Shown: positions 37,679 to 49,900 of the stretch, in pieces | Layout of the letters: each line of letters starts with the position of its first letter | How positions within the stretch are numbered: the first letter of the stretch is position 1 | NCBI GenBank assembly: GCA_905178155.1 | Contig: CAJINV010000003.1 | Span: 6,415,985-6,479,984 of the forward strand | DNA from: Amoebophrya sp. A120 | Taxonomy: Eukaryota > Sar > Dinophyceae > Syndiniales > Amoebophryaceae | Direction of reading: 5' to 3' | Length of the DNA: 64,000 bases | Program-made: the position numbers and the translations under genes | The notes under the pieces: model-generated | The model's database searches: none | The model's input: only the letters and a program-made list of their open reading frames with translations | What the model was told of the DNA's origin: nothing

Positions 37679-39964
37679 ATGCCACTTCAGTTTTTTGCCT
37701 GCTTATCTCGCACTTGGTTGTGTGTCTCGTTTTTTGGCTGGTCCGTCATAGCAGCTGCTGGGGAAACGGCACCAGCTGTGAACGATGGGAAAACGGTACC
37801 AGCTGCGAACGAGGTTAACAACACCACGACGGACGAGTCCGAACTAACGCTGCTACGCAATGTGGTGATCCCGGACCCGCACTATGGACACGTTAAATCG
37901 GTCGGGGCGTGCTACTACTGCTTCGACAAGTTGCGCAACAACATGGGTCTAGCGTCGACCGCAGACCAGCTGGACGAGGCTGATGCTGAAGACGACGACG
38001 ACGACGACGACGTCAACACAAGAACGGAGAAAAGAGCGCCAGTCTTTGATGGTGCGACATCGCAGGAGTCAAACTCAAAGAGTGACGAGTCATCAAAAAC
38101 CGCCTATCGCTACTCATCCAACGTGATGCGCTATGCGTTCAGCAAAAAACAACTTCTTCCCTTCTTCTACGGGCTTTCCACGGATCGGTGGACGCGGTAC
38201 CGGCGTCGGCTGAACAAACTGCACTGTCCCCCGTACGTGCTGCAGGCGTTGCAGTTGTTTCGCAACACGACCGATTTCTTTCTAGATCTCGGCGGCGACT
38301 TGGGGGATTGCTCTGCGGCGGCCTTTTGGCGAAAACTCGTCAGGCGTGGCACGGTGAATGTGGACGGCAGGGTAGCCGCTGTGCGGGCTTGGAAAGCGAC
38401 CGCTGGAGCGTTCGCAGGCACGGGAAGCAGCTTGCGGAGCTCGGGCCAGTCCACTGATGAGGTGCAACTACCCGTCTCGCTGCAGCCTTCACACCAAATC
38501 TGGAAGCGACCCTTATTTCAGTCTTCTACGCTAGAGCAGAAGATCTCGACCACAAGTTTGTCTCAACCAGACGTCGAGAGTCATGAAGATGAATCACGTG
38601 CCTTCTTTCAGAAGCGCGCAAGCGCGTGGAAGACCGGGTGGACCGCTGCTCGCGGAGCTGCCGAGACACCCGAGATGCATTCCGTCGCAAGTAGCGCTCA
38701 AGACGAAGACCGTTGGTGGAGCTATTCCGTGCGGGCCCGATCCTCGTCCTCTTCGGACGCGGACAACCTTCCTTTTCTCCTCGCGGGTGGTGCCTTTGTT
38801 CTGGGACCTGGCAGCGCCGTGGGAACGCTTCGCCGATTTCCCGAGTCTGGCGAGAGCTGCGGCGGGTTCACCGAGGCCTACTGTAAGGGCGACAACGCCT
38901 GCGGGGAGACGGCAAATCGTTTTGTAGGAACATGTCCTGTGGAGCGGTGGCAGGTTTGTAGTCGAGATGCTGGGGGAGGGGGACGAGGCAATAAAGCAAC
39001 CACTGTCGATAGAAAAACACTCCTGGACGAAGATGACGACTGCATTGAGGTGGGTTCGGTCAAGAGTGTGGTTGACAAAGTGATGGTTGCCGCAGCAAGA
39101 CTCGAACAACCAAACCCCAAGAGCATCGGCAGCAGCACTTCTTATTTCGGTTTGCGCGTGAAGCTAACCGGCTCGGACGTCTGGCCAGTGATCCGCGACA
39201 TTCCGGACGAGTTTTTGAATTGCAAAGGCGCAAGTTCTTCTGATTCTCCTGCTGCTGGAAGTGCGAGGACATCTTCATCACAATTTTCATCTCACTCGTC
39301 GGCTGTATCGCAGCCCTGTATCCGATGGTTTTCTCTGGAGGATGTTTTCACGGTCTCCACCGCGGACGCGAAGCAGTTCATCCACAAGCTCTTTGTCCAG
39401 CACGACTTCGCTATGGTCCGCTTCCGGACGCAGCGCGAGAGCACGGTGATGAGCCTACCCTGTGTTCCGTTCCACGACTGGAAGCGGTGCAATGTGCGCG
39501 ACGTGCTCGCGATCAATTGCGCGCCCGCGGCAGAGAATATCGTCGATAATGCACACGAAGAAGCAGCGGTGGCGGTGGACAAGAGCTGGCACCTGGCTGC
39601 CAGTCTTAGCAAGCTACTGAGCCCGGAGGAGCATGCAGCCACCAACCGAACGGCTCTGGAAAAACTGGTCTACCGGAAGAATATTCGTAGGAAACAAGGT
39701 CAAAAACCAGATGCCGCAAGTGCGTCGTTTACTCTCAATGAAGCAAAAGCAATTGCATTTACCAAACAGTGCCTTCAAAACTTTCCGCAGCTGAAAGCGT
39801 TACAAAAACTTGATCCCAGCGGTATCCGTAGCTACGTTTCGGAAATTTCGTCCAGCCCCAAAATGCCTTCAGTTTTAGGTTTCGCGGAGCACATCTTCGC
39901 AACTGTTCCGGCCGAAATATTTTTTGCAAGCAAGCCTCGCTCTCGGATCGATTTCGATCGCTGA
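37679..39964 (+). CDS. Intronless secreted protein of unknown family, probable retrogene
   Basis: Single exon of 761 residues. ATG 37679 is chosen because it lies directly downstream of the spliced-leader relics and starts a signal peptide (TWLCVSFFGWSVIAAAGETA). The mature part has an acidic Asp run (DDDDDDD, about 37990-38010), Cys pairs (CYYC) and Ser-rich linkers. One patch, FFLDLGGDLGDCSA, faintly recalls a methyltransferase glycine motif but is not enough to assign a family. Another conserved-looking block is WFSLEDVFTVSTADAKQFIHKLFVQHDFAMVRFRTQRE. The lack of introns, unlike most genes here, agrees with origin from a spliced mRNA. No 3' poly-A relic is visible after the stop. The product probably enters the secretory pathway. 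Confidence 0.75.
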   Translation: MPLQFFACLSRTWLCVSFFGWSVIAAAGETAPAVNDGKTVPAANEVNNTTTDESELTLLRNVVIPDPHYGHVKSVGACYYCFDKLRNNMGLASTADQLDEADAEDDDDDDDVNTRTEKRAPVFDGATSQESNSKSDESSKTAYRYSSNVMRYAFSKKQLLPFFYGLSTDRWTRYRRRLNKLHCPPYVLQALQLFRNTTDFFLDLGGDLGDCSAAAFWRKLVRRGTVNVDGRVAAVRAWKATAGAFAGTGSSLRSSGQSTDEVQLPVSLQPSHQIWKRPLFQSSTLEQKISTTSLSQPDVESHEDESRAFFQKRASAWKTGWTAARGAAETPEMHSVASSAQDEDRWWSYSVRARSSSSSDADNLPFLLAGGAFVLGPGSAVGTLRRFPESGESCGGFTEAYCKGDNACGETANRFVGTCPVERWQVCSRDAGGGGRGNKATTVDRKTLLDEDDDCIEVGSVKSVVDKVMVAAARLEQPNPKSIGSSTSYFGLRVKLTGSDVWPVIRDIPDEFLNCKGASSSDSPAAGSARTSSSQFSSHSSAVSQPCIRWFSLEDVFTVSTADAKQFIHKLFVQHDFAMVRFRTQRESTVMSLPCVPFHDWKRCNVRDVLAINCAPAAENIVDNAHEEAAVAVDKSWHLAASLSKLLSPEEHAATNRTALEKLVYRKNIRRKQGQKPDAASASFTLNEAKAIAFTKQCLQNFPQLKALQKLDPSGIRSYVSEISSSPKMPSVLGFAEHIFATVPAEIFFASKPRSRIDFDR

Positions 39965-41116
39965 TCGATCCATGATCTTCAGAAGCCACAAAATCTTGTT
40001 CGTAGATGATTTTTTGTCGCAGACAGAGAGGCATGACCGAGACTGAGTGGCAGTGGCGCACAAAAAATTCATTTACCGACAGCTCGGGGCGTGCTGGTAT
40101 TCTATTCACAAACTTGCATGACACCACCTGCAAGAAGTAGCAATAGCCTACTAAGCGAGCCGGAGCAATGGGCATGCCTTTGTTTGTGCCAGCTCGTAAG
40201 ATCAGGGTTGAGGATCAGTGTTGTTGTTGTTGCGATTTTTGCGTTGATCAGCCGCGCAGGTCCCCTAAAGTGGGAAAAACCAAGATCCAAGCAGGTGATG
40301 ATAGCGAGTCGGTCAAAAACAAAACCGCCAAGAGCCCTGCAAAAACTGCCCTCACTCACTCATCGGGTGGATGCGCCGCCGAGGTCCGCAGATACCTTAG
40401 TGAAAAAAAGAATAACACTGGTAATGGCTTAGTAAGAAAGAAAAAGATAGAAGTCGCAAAAACTACGTCTATTGTTTTTGTGCTAGAATAGCCGCCCCGC
40501 TGAACAACGGGAGACGGCCTGGCCGGTGAGTGAGTACGCCGTCAACTGCTCGCCGGGGCGCTGCGTGGAAAGGCAGCGCCGCCGCATGTCGAGCCGGGGA
40601 ACTAGTTTGCTTTGGTCCTCCCTTTTATTTTTGAAGTTCCCCGCCATCTCAAATCCTCCTTAACTTGCCGCCTTACTCTTCATGGACATGGGGGAGGACA
40701 TCAGCGCGTAGAACGGTTCGAACCAGGCTCGGGCTACAAGGCGACAGGTAAACCATCCCTACGCCCTCCGGTTGACCTTGACGAAGCTGACTACCAAACA
40801 CTCTGCGGATTTCTATCAGCATCGCCGACACCTAGGGCCACGCCGCCGCGCACTCCGAGGGTAGATCAGACGGACCACAGAAGGGCGTTGCGAGGTGGCA
40901 ACGACATCACTGAAGCGGGAGAGCGGAAGCAGGGTCTTCGTTCTACTGTGTGGCGTGCGTTATTTACTAGCCCTGTCTAGCTTGCTATACATGGTTCTCC
41001 TCCTCCTCCTCCTCTGTGAAACAAGATTTACCGACTAGCATTCGCAAGGCTTTTCAGTACAATCCCACTGGCTAAGTGTAAACCGGGGATGAAGCCTCCT
41101 TCCAAAGTAGACGTGC
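39965..41116. other. Intergenic region containing a GC-rich block
   Basis: Flanks are AT-rich and featureless. The central part from about 40490 to 40985 is markedly GC-rich and structured, and is annotated separately. No ORF in the interval shows a recognised domain. Confidence 0.5.
40490..40985. other. GC-rich structured block, possible noncoding RNA or foreign insert
   Basis: Composition shifts abruptly at both ends. Perfect stems include GACGGC/GCCGTC (40513-40518 with 40538-40543) and GGCGCTGC/GCAGCGCC (40557-40564 with 40573-40580, loop GTGGAAAG). GGTTCGAACC at 40715-40724 looks like a Pol III B box, but no tRNA fold surrounds it. On the minus strand AAGGAGG precedes an ATG near 40654, as in bacterial genes, and opens only a short ORF. 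An open + frame (about 40700-40980) has no recognised domain. Nature unknown. Confidence 0.4.
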
Positions 41117-42584
41117 ATGAACGTCGCGTCTGAATCGAAGAAGAAATGGAAGATGGGGGGTATTCGACGAATGCCATGGACACTCGCGGGGGTGGCTCTG
41201 CTGTCGGCATTGTCAGTGCGAAGCATAAGCTTGAAGTGGTTTTACACCACACGAAAAGCTTCGCGCACAAGCGAAGTCTCTGATGCAGTTACTACTACGG
41301 ACACTGCAGAGCAATGCCCACTACCGCCGAATGCGCGGTGGTGCGACGTAAGACTGGTAAACGGAGTTTCATTTCCGAGTATGGAACTGGTGCAGCAAGC
41401 GGTCTTTTTTGGAGTTTTCGTTTCAAAATCAAAGCGTTGAGGCAAATATGTACACTTGGACGCGGAATGCGACGCCCCTGTCGTGCAATCGATATGGCTT
41501 AGACATCGACAGATCTACTCGTTCCTATGGAATTATGATATGTGAATGTTGTGAAGAGTGACTGTAATTGATTCAGATTCATCTGGCTCGTCGTGCGAAG
41601 GACTCGCTTAGAACAGTTCCTTGCATACTTGTGGCAGTCTACGCTAGCTCGGATATCGTCTCTAATAGTATCTGCCAAGTGGGATACTGGGAAGTGAGCG
41701 ATTTTTCCGTCTTCGCGCCGCAATCTCGTAAAACCTCCTCGTCCACCCGTGTGACCGCGCTCGACATCGGTGCGAATATCGGGTACTATTCGCTCAGTCT
41801 GATTGCGAGCGGAATGTTCGATCAGGTGATCGCGTTCGAACCCATGGAAAGTAACTTGCAGCTGCTGAAAGCGTCCCTATGTCGAAGTCCAGAGCTCGCG
41901 CAGAAGATTAAGCTGCACCCTGTTGCACTCGGTAAGCGTGACGAAACTTGCCAGCTGTATTCGGATCCCACAAACGTTGGCGACGGCGTTCTGCACTGCG
42001 GCACGGATTCCTTTCAGGGGATACCTGGGATACCGGGGGGCGCAGGGTACGTGAAGCGCGGCAGCGCTTTCCAAGTCAAGACGTTAGACGAGCTGCTCAC
42101 GGCGGACGCCCTGCTTCCTCCGCAGGGCCTCGCGGCAGGGGAGCATGAGCGCAGTCAGTCGTTGGCCTCCCCCGCCTCGTCCGCCCCGGGTCAGCACGTG
42201 GCGTTCGTGAAGATGGATGTGGAGGGGCACGAGTGCGAGGTGCTGCAGGGCGGGACGAAGCTGCTGTCGCAGGTGCACCCGGACAAGGTCGAGACAGAAG
42301 TGTGGCCGAAGATGTCCACCCCAGAGTGCCAGGCGGCGCAGTACCTGCACATGTACGAGGACGCGGACTACCAGCTTGCGCGCGAGCCACTTTGCGCGTC
42401 GCCGGACACAGCGGCTGCTTTCGCCGCCGGCACCACCCAGATTTCCAACTACTACGCCTGCAGTTCATCCGGTCCCGCTAAGCATGGATCTCGATCGACG
42501 CTGGGACTCTTGGAAGAAGACGACACCAAAATGTTGAGTCACAGTCACGTCGTCCGTCTGTTGTTTTCTCGTCGCGGATTGTAG
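41117..42584 (+). CDS. FkbM-type methyltransferase with N-terminal membrane anchor, 2 exons
   Basis: Exons 41117-41347 and 41577-42584 join in phase 0 (412 residues); a donor nine bases later is equally possible. The N-terminus has a basic stretch followed by one hydrophobic helix (MPWTLAGVALLSALSV), suggesting a type II anchor in ER or Golgi. Exon 2 carries the FkbM (Methyltransf_21) signature: SDIVSNSICQVGYWE, the SAM-binding DIGANIGYYSLSL, VIAFEPMESN, LHPVALG and FVKMDVEGHECEVLQGG. FkbM proteins O-methylate sugars or other small groups, so a lumenal glycan methyltransferase is a reasonable inference; the substrate is unknown. The 229-bp intron is GT-AG. A second FkbM-type gene lies 14 kb downstream. 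Confidence 0.85.
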
Positions 42585-43954
42585 TGTCCTTGTCGAATTA
42601 TTCTTGGCCTTAATTTTTTTTTCCGACCCTGTCAGCATGATTTTCAGTCCCGGGATTTGCATTATCACTCGGAAGGGACAAGTTCATTGTTGGCCGCTTC
42701 TACTATAGCATTAAGCGTGGACAAGCTTTAGCTCTTCATGGAAGCTGCTTCCGCACTGCTGAAGTTCCGCAGCTGAGGAGCCGAGCCGATCAAGTATTAG
42801 CTCACGAGAAGCCCCAGCTGCACTCTGAAAGTTCAGGAACGTCACTCGCCTGACCCTGACCCGGATCTTCTCTGATTTTGTTCGGTCCGTGTTTGTGAGC
42901 TTGCGCAGCGTCTTTTGACTTTTGCAATTTTCTGCGTTTCGATAGGCGACGCTCGTGGCGTCGGTCGACATGATGAGAATCGATTGCGTTCCGTACTCGA
43001 AAAAGACGTGTGTTTGTCCTTTGTTGTTGTGCTCCTTTTGACTCGCGACACGCAGGCGCACTGTATCAATACTCAGAGGCGCCGTCGTTGATTACTTCTC
43101 ATCTTCTTCGACTATCGGATCAAAGCTTTTTGTTTTCGGGAATGAGAGTGTTGAATAGTTATCTCCAGGGCTGAATAATTTTTGCAGCGTTGATGATCGG
43201 TTACAAAATAAAGCGAAGACAGATCATCTGTACCACTCCGAGGAAGAGTAAGAGATTTTGATTATTTAACTTGTGAGAATAAGAGCCTCGTCAGGTCCGT
43301 GTTGTAGCGGTGTGCAAGTGTGTGAACAAGAAGTGCAATTCAGCGATGATACTAGTGCACTTTGTCATGTTTACGCCTCCTGAGTAATGTTAGATATTTA
43401 TCTTATACGGCAGATCGCCGTTAACTTTAAGTTTAACGGCGTGACTTCTCGTCATATAAGCGTATCGCATGATCTTTACGACATGGCATGCTATCCCCTG
43501 CTTTTGGCGTCAGGATGGTGCAAGCGCACCAACTCGGCATATCGCCCTGCGCGTGCCCGATGTGCCCGGGGCCTGTTTCGAGATAAAGAGTCGCAGTGGA
43601 TGAAAAACTTAGAATTATGCTCGGGGAATAAATCGAAATCGACGGCCGAGAGCACGTTACTTAGGACAGTAAGTCACAGAAGGTCCGTCCGATAACAAAG
43701 ATGCTACTACTTGGATATGATAATCTGAATTTGCTCCGAGAATGAAGAACACCACCTGTATGATTGTCACTTGAGCAAGCGTCCGGATCATATCGTGAGA
43801 ACCTTATGGTAAAAATTATCCCGATGCTCGTCAACTGGCACAACCACCACCGTAATCATACTCAACGATCAAATCCCTTTGTCGCTAAACCGTTCTAGGT
43901 GGTGGTAGGTAGTATCGTCTAAGTGTGTCGTGTGTCGAAAAAAGTGAAAGAGAA
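42585..43954. other. Intergenic region, nothing recognised
   Basis: About 1.4 kb without a convincing gene. ORFs such as 42711-43061 (-) and 43387-43695 (+) lack conserved motifs and have irregular composition. Confidence 0.45.
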
Positions 43955-46900
43955 ATGGCTGAACCACGAGATGTCGGCGGCGATGACGCCGACTCGGCCG
44001 AGGGCGAAGTGTTGATACACTGGTGCGAACAGCTGCCCGAAGGCTAAAAAGGTGCACGCAGTGAGACTCTGTGCCAAGGAACTGTTCGCAGAGCGCGGGT
44101 TTGCACGCAAACTAACATCGAAGCACGACACGACATCTTGTGTTCATCATCACGACAAGAGCAGTAGAAGAGAAGAGCGCAAGCTTCTTCTTCTATTTTA
44201 GTAACAGCAGATCTGATACTATCCACACAACACCTACACCACGCGGACCTTCTCTTGCTGTTGACCACCGGAGTTGTAGTGATACACCGCGGAGAAGATA
44301 GAAAACTGTGCACTATTTCCCTCGTCCGTCGTGGTCGCTACGAAAGTTCTGTGGTTTTGCGCGTGTGGCTGCTTCGTTGTCGATCTTTTTCCAATCGACA
44401 GTCGATGCCACGTTCCTGGGCGGGGAAATGCACCGACGGCACGCCGACGGTGCGAGCATCGAGTCCTGGGCCAGTCTGTATCTTGTGGTAGAAGACAAAA
44501 ATAACAAAGAAGAAAAAGAACAAGACAAGAAAGGGGTAGCAGAACAGGAGGTGGAAGCTCATTGCAGTAGGCGCACGAAAGACAGAAAGCAAGCAACGCA
44601 GCAGCCACCTCTTCTCTCGGTCGGCGACCTGCTGGAGGGGGTACGAGCGAAGTGCCAGGACCTCTGTGCCGAGCCGGTTGCTGTTGCGTTGTGGAACGAA
44701 AAGGAAGTCGAGGAAGTAGCGGCGGCAACTTCCCTTTTGCACGCGGTGCTTGCTATCCCACAGAAAAAGACAGGCAGGGCACATTTTTGATGCGAAAATC
44801 AATCCTTCTTTCTTACACCGAAAAATCTGTCATGGGCGACCTCTTTGCATGCCGTGTAGGACATGAAGCACAGACTTTTTTGCTTATTTATTTTTGCGTT
44901 TGCTTTGGGTTTCATTGTTCATTTATTTTCGCGTTACAAATATGCCCTGCCTGTCTTTTTCTGTGGGATGCTAGCAGATCATCGTCTTCGTTGTTCCGTG
45001 GCTTCGACCGGCACAGAATCCTTGTCACGCGAAGCAGAGAGGCCGCGGGGGCTTCATGGTTCTTTTCTCGACGACACTGTTCATCTCGTCAGAACGGTTA
45101 TTTGTTTGAAGACCACACAAGAATTGCAGGAAAAGGTGGCCGGCGACGGGGTGAACGCGGCTGCAACGCGCGGTCTTTCGGGAGAAGCGCGACAAAATCT
45201 GTATTCGACGTCGACCACAGAGCAGCAGTTCGTAGATCCTAGCGTCGGCTTCTCGGTTCTAATTCAGCGACCGGGTCGAAGACAGAAGCGAATGGCCGTG
45301 AAGGTTGTTCGCGAGAACGAGCTCGCTGCGTCTCCGGGATCTGTTGCCGAGCCGGGCGCGGCCTCTTCACGCATGGAAGACAACCTTCAGCATCCTCCTG
45401 CTGCACCCCCAGTGTCGTTATGGAAGAAAAAAAACTTGTTGTGTGCGACGGCGAATTTGTATTCTTTTTGCGAAGCATGAGCACGCAGGCGCAGCTTCGC
45501 GAGGGTGCATGTGTGTTTGTTCGCATGGATATCTATGGACGTGGAGTCTCGGTCCGTGCATATTCAACCATATTAATCGCAATTTTTGTTTTTCTTTTTT
45601 ATGATGCCGTGCGCTAGCGCAGAGTGCTGCCCTTGCGTGTGTTACTTACCAGTCGAATCCAAAGAGTGCCACAGCGGTGTACTAGTTTTTTTGTGCTGTG
45701 ATAATTTTGGTTCGATCACTACAGCCACCACGGGGGCCCAACCACTGGGACCACCTCGAGTGGCGCCGGCGCCCCGCCAATTCATCTCCAGCACGACCCG
45801 CGCCAGCATCAGGCTGAGGCATCGTTGTCCCGCGGAGTTCCTCCCATCGGCGGGAGCGACAACCCGCATCACCCGCCACAGGTAGGGACGAACGGCGGTG
45901 GTATGCGCTTCAACGAGTGGGGCTTGTACGAGCGCGTGGAATTGCAACAGCTTGGCAACACGGTCGCGGAGCCGCACGGGCATTATGGACGAACACGGAT
46001 AGAGGACACCGCCTATATAGACCAGCGGGGTGGGCAAGGACATCACCACCAACACCACCCACCCGCGCCGGATCACTGGCTGCCTGCTCATGACCATAAC
46101 CACCAGGGCGTGGAACTTGTTTCGTCCAGCGGGTTACATACAGTATTCTGTTTCGATGTTGATGTTTTCGATTGGAGTCGTGTTTGGTTCCGTGGCTGCC
46201 CCCGTCTTTGTTCGCGGGTTCTCAATGCTGCAGTTCTTTCGCACAGAACTTCAGTTTTCGCTTCTGGTCATGGAAAAAATTCAGGCGCGTCTGTAGTGTA
46301 TACTTATAAATATCGCACCGCTGCAGAAGTAGAAGTACGGTGAATTATGTGAATAAACTTTTTAAACAGCCACCCCCGCCTCCTCCGGAGGAGGAAGAGA
46401 CACCACCGCCACCCCCACTGTGGGAGGAATACACACCCGAGAGCAAGTTCTTCGAGGACAACAAAATGCTCGGCGGAGTAGAACAACCGAGCGACCACGG
46501 TCGTGCGCTTGTGGAATCGCACGGCCACACGCAGCACCACCCAAGCGGCATGATCCCACAGCACTTGCAGTACGGGAAGGGTAGTGCCGTCCCTTCCTCG
46601 GCGCCGAGCGGGGGGAGGAGCCATGCTGGCCTGCCGCCACACCAATTGCGGGGCCCCGAGCACGGCGCTCCTCGACAACCACACCAAGTGGCGGCCGTAG
46701 ATCACGCAGACGCGTCCGCTCGGCAGGAGCTTTTGCACCACCTTTCGGGTGAGCACTACTTTAATCACACAACGAATCACTGGGAACAGATGGACACGTA
46801 TTACCAGAATCAGTCCAACGTGCCAGGGGGCGCGACTGCGTCTAGCTTTCAGGCAACCCAGAACTCGCAGAGCTTACCCGGTGGCGGAAGTGGGCCCCCG

Positions 46901-49900
46901 AATTTTCAGCCAATGGCTGCGCCCGCCTCCGAACTGTCTGTCGATGGGCGCGGCCAACATCTTGGCGGAATCCCGCAGCACCAAACGCACCAGCAGGCAC
47001 CATTTCAAATGCGAAACAATTCCTATACGACTGCACCAACTAGCGGTGCCGGCGCAACCCATGGCGGCCCGGGTGGGCCCACTGCACCGCCACAACACAT
47101 GCAACACCACTCTCAAAAGCAGATAGAGCACCACACGCAGCACCAGCGTCGGCATGGGACAGCTGCCTTTCCGGACCAGGGACATCACCCCTCGACCTCC
47201 TCTTCCTCGAGAGCAAGAAACCCACACCAGCATTCCGTGCATGAGCATCCGTCATCGCAGGCGCACCTGGGAACCACAGGTCCCCCACCCGGGGGAATGG
47301 GAACATCAGCACCGTCGAAGTCCTCGCATAGCAGTTTTCTAAATCCGACTACCTTTAGCAACCACTCGAACCACAGCGGCGCGCATTCGCAACATCCGCA
47401 TTCATCCAGTATGATAAGTACTGCTGCACCAGCCACGACTACAGCCGCGTTGAGCGTGCCAACGGGGACGTCGAACGCCAGCGGTAGCAAAGGGCCAACA
47501 ATACCTCTGGGCCAAGCCCTGATAAGGCCTTCGAACGTCCCGCCGCCACCTAAGTTTGCGCCGCCCGACCCTCCTACAAACTTTCCAATCCCACCCCGGA
47601 TGAAACCTGTGATCGGACTGAGGACTGACCCGTCCTCTTCTACCGCGGAGCAGGAACACGGTACTAGTGCTACGACGTCAAGAGGGATGATGCACAGCGG
47701 TGCAAACAGTAATGCTGCCACCAGCATTGTGACCGCACAACATCACCCACCTAAGCTGCAACAGCCGGTCTTTGTTCCGGCCTCTTCCCTCCTGCCCGCG
47801 CACCTGCAACCACCTTCCGCGTCGCAGCAGCAACCGCGCGCCGATCCTTTGTCGACCAAAACGGTAGGAGCAACTACGCTGTTGAACAGCGAGGCGGTCG
47901 GGCCAACCTCGAGGGGTCCGACCCCGGAACCGGCGGGGAGTAAGCGATTTCAGATTCGGGATCCGCACACGGGTGCGGCGCTTGACATTCAGCGAACGTC
48001 GACCCCGACCGGATACCCGAACAAACTAGGCGAGAGCGGAACTGCAGGCCAGCCGCAACTGCCGCCACACCAGGGTCTGTATGGTCTTGGCACTGGCGGG
48101 ACTACAACTACTGCCACGTCTTCCGCCACGGGTGCACCGGAGCAGCACGGCCCTCCCCCGGCTGCTGCAGCGGAGTCAGTTAGCGTAGTTGCTTCCAACT
48201 CTGCATCAAATCTGGGCCCCTTGAACAAGCAAATGCTGAATCACGCCGCCAAGGAGTTCACTCCCGGGTCCGTATTCACGCCCAACACGAGCGCGCTGTA
48301 TTCCAGCTGGGACAGCGACCACACCGCCACTACCACGACGCATCTCCTGAAGAACGAGAAGTCGGTGCACGCGATTCGCGAGTTTACTCCGGGCGTGCCG
48401 TACGCACCCGCCCATCACGGCGGATCCGCCGACGGCTCAGCGCCGGCGGGGAATCACTTGTACCCGCAGCAGCACGCCGGGGGTGGAAATAATAAAGTTG
48501 ACCACAGTAGTTGGCAGCAGCATTTCCGATTGTACAATTCCGTCGCGCCCGATAGCTTTACCACGCACCCTACCATGTTCGCGCGGCACGACGAATTCAA
48601 GTTGTGGCAGGGTCTGGCCGTACAGAACTCAAAGGGGAAACCCAAGAGCCATTTCGAGCTACGGCTGTTCGTCGAGAACGTCATACAGTGTGAGCGGCTC
48701 TGCGATGCCCACACGGGTGCGGTGCTTTCCTTTTTGCACGCAGCGCCGGTGTCGACCGCGCTGCATGAGATCGAGAACCGATTCGCGGTCGAATGGGGCG
48801 TGCTGGATCCGCTGCAAAACCCCAAGCCCCATGCTGAACACCCAGTTCTCGACGGGGCGGACATCGAAAACTCCTTCGGGGGTAGCGTACATCCGAGCGA
48901 CGGCGCCGAATCGGGGGAAGTTGCAACTGCGTCCGCGACAGCACCCGGAGCCGGGTTGTCAGCCCGGTCGACGGGTGGACTCCTTGGGGAGCAACGAACA
49001 CACGACATCGAAGCCTCACTGCTCTCAAGCGAAAGCGAGGACATCTCACGAAACGTTCCCGCATCCGCAGCATTTCGCCTCTCGAAGTTACTGAGGATAC
49101 GCTCTCCCACACAAGGCATCGACCTCTTTGTGCCCACGTCGGTATTTTTGATCTTTCCTCGTCCACATGTGTTGGTTTTTAAAAGCTATGATTTGCGCAG
49201 AAACAGAATTCCTATATCGGAGATCCGAGGTTTAGACAACTCGCAGGCTGTGCCACAAGCTGATGCTGAGTAGTATCTATGCTTTTTGAAGAAATAGAAA
49301 AACTACTTCAGTGCAACGTACCCGAGATCCTAGATTTCGCCGTCTTCCCGTGTCGCTTGTTCGTCAACAGACCTGTAGTGGCTAAGTTCGCGATCCCGAC
49401 ACTGCCCGGCTCTACTACACCGCGCAACAAAACCCGACTCAAATTCGCGAGCAAATTTCAAATCGTTTGGGAGAAGCGATTCCCTGGAGAGATCGCGTGG
49501 CGACTGATGGACGCCCAGCAGCTGAATGTGTGCCATCCGCAGCCGCACGAAGCGGGTGCGCAGTTGCGGTGCCGCGTTTTGTTCGACGACTTGCTGGATA
49601 ATATGAACAATACTCTACTAGACACGCCAGCAGCAGGATCGTCATCAGCAGCTGGCGACGCTGCGGGGGCTCTTGTTGATGAGCAGCACCTGAGCAATCT
49701 GAAGTCCGTTCCGATTGTTGAATCGGCAGAGCAGCTGCAGCACAGCGGAGGAGGTAGAACTCGAGAAATAAGTGGTACATCAACTATGACAGGCACCACA
49801 GCAGGGATGATCATACAACAGCACCCCGAGCAACAGTCCTCTCCTGCGGTTCTTCACCTGCCCGACGCAGCTGGTTCTTCGATAATGAGAATCAACGTGA

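Noticed and set aside
40700-40740. tRNA-like GGTTCGAACC site
   Set aside because: The bases on either side do not form a T stem, and no acceptor or anticodon arm could be drawn, so no tRNA is called.
44652-45242. Frame reached by exact TGCTA excision of the 44.8-kb introner
   Set aside because: The resulting Arg/Ser-rich text looks like a shadow frame and stops at 45242; the frame ending at 45413 joins the following exon in phase, so it is preferred with reservation.
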